Source of the DNA: Nocardioides sp.
Lineage (GTDB): Bacteria > Actinomycetota > Actinomycetes > Propionibacteriales > Nocardioidaceae
Direction of reading: 5' to 3'
NCBI RefSeq assembly: GCF_029937575.1
Contig: NZ_JAPYPS010000003.1
Location: 85,023 to 149,022 of the forward strand
DNA: 64,000 nucleotides
The notes under the pieces were generated by a model. That model was not told the origin of the DNA. It saw only the letters and a list, made by a program, of their open reading frames with translations, and made no database searches. How positions within the stretch are numbered: position 1 is the stretch's first letter; each line of letters begins with the position of its first letter. Below are positions 60,571 through 64,000 of the stretch, one piece after another. The position numbers and the translations under genes are program-made.

Positions 60571-62604
60571 TCACCCCGCCGCGAGGCGAGCCAGCGCCTT
60601 GCGCACCAGTGCCGGGTCGGTCGTGGTCCACATCGGCGGCAGCGACGCCTTGAGGAAGCTGCCGTAGCGGGCGGTCGCCAACCGGGGATCGAGTACGGCG
60701 ACCACCCCGCGGTCGGTGGTGGTGCGGATCAGCCGGCCGGCGCCCTGGGCCAGCAGGAGCGCGGCGTGGGTCGCCGCGACCTGCATGAACCCGTTGCCTC
60801 CCGCGGCGTCGGCCGCCTTCTGCCGCGCGCTCATCAGCGGGTCGTCGGGGCGTGGGAACGGGATCCGGTCGATCAGGACCAGCTGGCACGTCTCCCCCGG
60901 CACGTCGATGCCCTGCCACAGGCTGAGGGTGCCGAAGAGACAGGTGTGGGGGTCGCTCACGAACTGCTTGGCGAGCTCGGGCAGCTGGGCCTCGCCCTGA
61001 GCAAGGGTGGTCAGGTGGGGCAGCCGGCGACGTACCTCCTCGGCGGCGGCCTCCGCGGCGCGGCGGCTGGAGAACAGCCCGAGGGTGCGGCCATCGGCGG
61101 CGTCGACGAGGTCGACGATCTCGTCGAGCTGACTCTTCACCAGGCCGTCGCGGCCGGGCGGGGGGAGGTGGCGGGCGACGTAGAGGATCGCCTGCTGTCC
61201 GTAGTCGAAGGGTGAGCCGACGTCGAGGCCGGTCCAGGGCAGGGCGTCGTCGGGCAGGTCGGTCGCGGGTCCGGGGCCGCCGACCCGCTCGGTCGGCTTG
61301 AGCCCGACGTTGGAGGCGACCGAGGAGAAGTCCCCGCCCAGCATGAGGGTGGCCGAGGTCATCACGACGGTCTTGTCGGAGAGCAGCTTGTCGCGCATCG
61401 GGCCCCACACCTCGAGAGGCGCGACGCACAACCGTGGTGGGATCCGGCTGCGCTCACCGGTGCCGCCCTCGTTGAGCCACAACACGTCGGCCGCTGAGCC
61501 CGCCGCCATCCGCTCGGCCACGGCGAACAGGTCCTGCACCGTGCCCTTGGCCTGGGTCAGCCCCGGGTCCGCCTCGCCGTCGCCGGCCTTCGAGTCCGTG
61601 CCCTTCGGGTAGGCCGACAGGCAGGCTCGCGCGGCGTCGCGGACCAGCACCAGCGCATCGGAGAGGTCCTCGGACAACCGCTCGATCCGACCCGGCCTGG
61701 CCTCGGCCATCGCGTCGCGCAGGGCGTCCCCCGCGTCGGCGAGGTCGTCGGCCTCGTTGCCCTCGACGTGGCGCACCGAGCGACGAGCGGCCCGCTCCAC
61801 GTCGGACGCGGTCAGCTCGTCGGTGGCGGCCTGGGTGACCCGGGCGGTCAGCTCGTGGGCCTCGTCGATGACCACGGCGTCGTAGTCGGGGATCATCGGG
61901 ACGCCCTCGATCGCGTCGATCGCGAGCAGGGAGTGGTTGGTGACGATCAGGTGGGAGCGATGCGCCTTCTCACGCGCGACCTCGGCGAAGCACTCCTGAC
62001 CGAAGGGGCACTTGCTGGCGCCGAGACAGTCGCGATGGCTGACGCTGACCTGTCGCCACTCCCGGTCGGTGTGCCGCGGGGCTCCGTCGCGCTCGCCGGC
62101 GCCCTTGTCCTTCGCCTCCTGCTCGGCCCACTCCCGCAGCTCGAGCACCTTCTCGGCCATCGACCCCTGGGGCACGTCGACCAGGACGCCCTGGTCGTCG
62201 GGCACGCCCTCGCGGATCCGGTGGAGGCAGGCGTAGTTGGAGCGGCCCTTCAGCACGGCGTACGACGTGTCGACGGCGTGGCCGTGATCGCCCCCGTCGA
62301 CTGCCTCGACGAGCCGCGGGAGGTCCCGCTCGACGAGCTGGTGCTGCAGCGCCAGGGTCGCGGTGGCCACGACGACGCGCTTGTCGTGCACGAGCGCCGG
62401 GACGAGGTAGGCCAGCGACTTGCCGGTGCCGGTGCCGGCCTGCACGAGCAGGTGCTCTCGCTCGGCGAAGGCGTTGCCGACGGCCTCGGCCATCGCGACC
62501 TGACCGGTGCGCTCGGCCCCGCCCAGCGCTGCGACCGCGGAGCCCAGGACCTCGCGGATGGCGCTGCTGGATCGCGCGGGAGAGGGCTTGTCGGCGTCGG
62601 GCAC
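60571..62604 (-). CDS. dinG: ATP-dependent DNA helicase DinG/XPD family
   Basis: A 677-residue iron-sulfur helicase. Walker A is QAGTGTGKS (Lys62). The Fe-S cysteines fall in YACLHRI and CLGASKCPFGQECF (about residues 130-205). VIDEAHEL is the DEAH box near 246, and helicase motif VI lies in LLLAQGAGRLIRTTTDRG near 630. XPD-family helicases unwind damaged or R-loop DNA. Its closeness to lexA fits a repair role, though no SOS box is seen before it. GTG 62604 is supported by a TAGGGT hexamer. Confidence 0.92.
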   Translation of the reverse strand: MPDADKPSPARSSSAIREVLGSAVAALGGAERTGQVAMAEAVGNAFAEREHLLVQAGTGTGKSLAYLVPALVHDKRVVVATATLALQHQLVERDLPRLVEAVDGGDHGHAVDTSYAVLKGRSNYACLHRIREGVPDDQGVLVDVPQGSMAEKVLELREWAEQEAKDKGAGERDGAPRHTDREWRQVSVSHRDCLGASKCPFGQECFAEVAREKAHRSHLIVTNHSLLAIDAIEGVPMIPDYDAVVIDEAHELTARVTQAATDELTASDVERAARRSVRHVEGNEADDLADAGDALRDAMAEARPGRIERLSEDLSDALVLVRDAARACLSAYPKGTDSKAGDGEADPGLTQAKGTVQDLFAVAERMAAGSAADVLWLNEGGTGERSRIPPRLCVAPLEVWGPMRDKLLSDKTVVMTSATLMLGGDFSSVASNVGLKPTERVGGPGPATDLPDDALPWTGLDVGSPFDYGQQAILYVARHLPPPGRDGLVKSQLDEIVDLVDAADGRTLGLFSSRRAAEAAAEEVRRRLPHLTTLAQGEAQLPELAKQFVSDPHTCLFGTLSLWQGIDVPGETCQLVLIDRIPFPRPDDPLMSARQKAADAAGGNGFMQVAATHAALLLAQGAGRLIRTTTDRGVVAVLDPRLATARYGSFLKASLPPMWTTTDPALVRKALARLAAG

Positions 62605-62610
62605 CCGAGA

Positions 62611-62616
62611 ACCCTA
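62611..62616 (-). promoter_or_regulatory. -10 hexamer TAGGGT, leaderless dinG start
   Basis: On the minus strand TAGGGT is followed by TCTCGG and GTG 62604. Confidence 0.5.
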
Positions 62617-62672
62617 ACGGCGCCCGCCGACGCTCACGACACGCCACGAGTCCGGCTGTGGACAGCCCGGCG

Positions 62673-63890
62673 TCACGCGGTCGCAGCAGGCGTGCGCAGC
62701 GAGCGGATGGCGGGGCTGAGCAGCAACAGCCCGTGCGAGGCGATGTGCACCACCACGACGGTGTAGATCAGGTCCCTCGGCCCGATCCCGGTCAGGGCCA
62801 GGGCGACCAGGACGTTGCCGACCGGGTTCATCGCCAACGACCCCATCCAGTCGAACGAGCTGACCCGCGAGATCGCGTCGGTCGGCACCCAGCGCTGCAG
62901 CGCCGACTCCCAGAGCGTGTCGGCCAGGACGACTCCCCCGGCCGCGAAGGCGCCGAGCACCGCCTGGGCGAGGATCGGAGCGTCGAGACCCAGGGCGAGC
63001 AGGAACGGCACGTCGAGGCCGAGGCACAGGGTCGAGGCGACGAGAGGCCGCTTCGGCCGCCACCGCAGGAGCACCAGACCTGCCAGGAGCGAGCCCGCCG
63101 CACGCAGGGAGAGCACCACCGCCCACCCGGACGCGCCGGCGCCGGTGCGCTCGGCCAGGACGGGGCCCACGACCACGATCACCGGTAGCACCGATGCCTG
63201 GTAGACCGCGAACGACGCCACCATCTGCCACACCCACGCACGCGAGGTGAACTCCCTCCACCCTCCCTTCACGTCGTCGAGGATCCCGGTGGCGATCTTC
63301 ACCCGTCCCCGGCCCCGAGGAAGCGTCGCCAGCAGGACCGCGCTCACCAGGAACGTCGCCGCGTCGACCACCAGGGCGACGGTGGGCGAGGTCAGCGCAA
63401 TCGTCACCCCGGCGAGCGCCGGTCCGACCACGCTGGCGATGTTGGAGGCGATCCCGACCAGCGCATTGGCGCGCTGCAGGTCGTCCGGAGCCACCAGCTC
63501 GGGCATCATGCCGGTGCTCGTGGGGTTGAAGAAGGCCGAGGCCGCGCCCCGCACCGCCTGCAGGAGCATCAGCACCCACAACGGCGCGGCTCCGGTGGCG
63601 AAGAGCGCCGCCGTGGCGAGCTGGGCGGCGCCCTGCACGACGTCGGTGCTGACCAGGATCAGGCGCCGGTCGAATCGGTCGCCGGCCACCCCGCCCAGGA
63701 GCATCAGAAGGAACATCGGCAGCGTGCCGGCGCCGATGACCAGACCGAGATCGGTCGCCGATCCGCCGGCCGCCAGGATCGCGAAGGTCAGGGCGAGGAA
63801 GCCGAACGACGAGCCGAACGACGAGATCGTCCGCCCGGAGAAGTAGCGTAGGAACGCACCGCTGCGGATGCTGTCAGTCCCCGAGGTCAC
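62673..63890 (-). CDS. MFS transporter, likely drug or small-molecule exporter
   Basis: A 405-residue membrane protein with about 12 helices. The MFS marker between helices 2 and 3 reads GGVAGDRFDRRLIL (about residues 66-79). The first half contains SSFGSSFGFLALTFAI, typical of the enterobactin-exporter-like (EntS) subgroup. Substrate unknown. The frame ends in a short polar tail (SLRTPAATA). GTG 63890 has a TAGCCT hexamer six bases upstream. Confidence 0.85.
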   Translation of the reverse strand: MTSGTDSIRSGAFLRYFSGRTISSFGSSFGFLALTFAILAAGGSATDLGLVIGAGTLPMFLLMLLGGVAGDRFDRRLILVSTDVVQGAAQLATAALFATGAAPLWVLMLLQAVRGAASAFFNPTSTGMMPELVAPDDLQRANALVGIASNIASVVGPALAGVTIALTSPTVALVVDAATFLVSAVLLATLPRGRGRVKIATGILDDVKGGWREFTSRAWVWQMVASFAVYQASVLPVIVVVGPVLAERTGAGASGWAVVLSLRAAGSLLAGLVLLRWRPKRPLVASTLCLGLDVPFLLALGLDAPILAQAVLGAFAAGGVVLADTLWESALQRWVPTDAISRVSSFDWMGSLAMNPVGNVLVALALTGIGPRDLIYTVVVVHIASHGLLLLSPAIRSLRTPAATA

Positions 63891-63896
63891 CTCCGG

Positions 63897-63902
63897 AGGC
63901 TA
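63897..63902 (-). promoter_or_regulatory. -10 hexamer TAGCCT, leaderless MFS start
   Basis: On the minus strand TAGCCT is followed by CCGGAG and GTG 63890. Confidence 0.5.
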
Positions 63903-63945
63903 CGGGCGCCGACCTGCGGGTGTCGCTCGATTTCGCCCGGTCGGG

Positions 63946-64000
63946 TCAGACCCGGATCCGCGAGTAGCGCATGAGTCGTGACCTCGATCGGTGTTCGGAG
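63946..64000 (-). CDS. possible C-terminal end of a gene running out of the window
   Basis: The minus-strand frame ends in a basic stretch RLMRYSRIRV followed by TGA at 63946-63948 and is open to the window edge. Only 18 codons are visible, so it is a tentative partial gene with no assignable family. Confidence 0.3.
   Translation of the reverse strand, partial: SEHRSRSRLMRYSRIRV

Noticed and set aside
1..64000. CRISPR array, tRNA or rRNA genes
   Set aside because: No regularly spaced repeats, no cloverleaf-like sequence and no rRNA signature were noticed on either strand.
63971..64000. Start of a plus-strand gene at ATG 63971
   Set aside because: Only ten codons are visible, with no ribosome-binding site or TANNNT at the right spacing; the minus-strand gene end is a slightly better reading.

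Overview
The window is very GC-rich, uses GTG starts heavily, and carries an actinobacterial gene set: GlgC with the short glycogen synthase, a B12-dependent ribonucleotide reductase NrdJ with NrdR, LexA with TCGAAC-N4-GTTCGA operators, DUF222/13E12-type HNH nuclease, WXG100 proteins, class F sortase and Tat-exported phosphatases. A member of the Propionibacteriales close to Nocardioides is the best guess; this is inference from gene content, not from a marker-gene search.

Layout. 1-11.9 kb: mostly housekeeping and secreted proteins (end of a MocR-type regulator, a solitary adenine methyltransferase, exported zinc protease, S15-like hydrolase, phosphodiester glycosidase, lipoprotein, mismatch DNA glycosylase, then glgC and glgA facing apart around a GH16-like protein that lacks the catalytic motif). 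12.1-14.5 kb: a four-gene operon with overlapping ends: two WXG100-like proteins, a toxin with a CdiA-type RNase A tail, and its CdiI-like immunity protein. 14.5-23.7 kb: a permuted papain-like protein, a VapBC pair with a visible operator, a large sortase-containing surface protein, a degenerate NERD protein, a DUF1295 membrane enzyme plus flavoprotein, a chaperone-like protein and a BASS transporter.

23.8-48.3 kb is a defence island: a complete Wadjet operon (jetABCD), two tandem unknown paralogues, a transposase remnant, a DUF2786 protein, an intact NERD protein, a PLD-helicase-DUF3427 protein, an SOS-controlled HNH nuclease, a frameshifted zinc-ribbon membrane protein, and a giant 2,043-residue STAND ATPase with an N-terminal Cap4/DUF4297-like nuclease followed by an unrecognised partner gene. 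The STAND pair has visibly lower GC than its surroundings and is the best candidate for an undescribed system.

48.6-63.9 kb returns to core functions: nrdJ and nrdR with a pair of NrdR boxes three helical turns apart, an SOS-type LysM membrane protein and lexA (the known lexA/LysM/nrdR neighbourhood of actinobacteria), two Tat-exported phosphatases, an exported metalloprotease, DinG-type helicase and an MFS exporter.

Regulation visible in the sequence: LexA boxes before the HNH gene, before the LysM gene and before lexA; a NrdR box pair; a VapB operator; hairpin terminators after nrdJ and after the LysM gene; and a recurrent TANNNT hexamer 6-7 bases before the start codon of twelve genes, the signature of leaderless mRNAs, which was used to settle several starts. 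No tRNA, rRNA or CRISPR array was seen.
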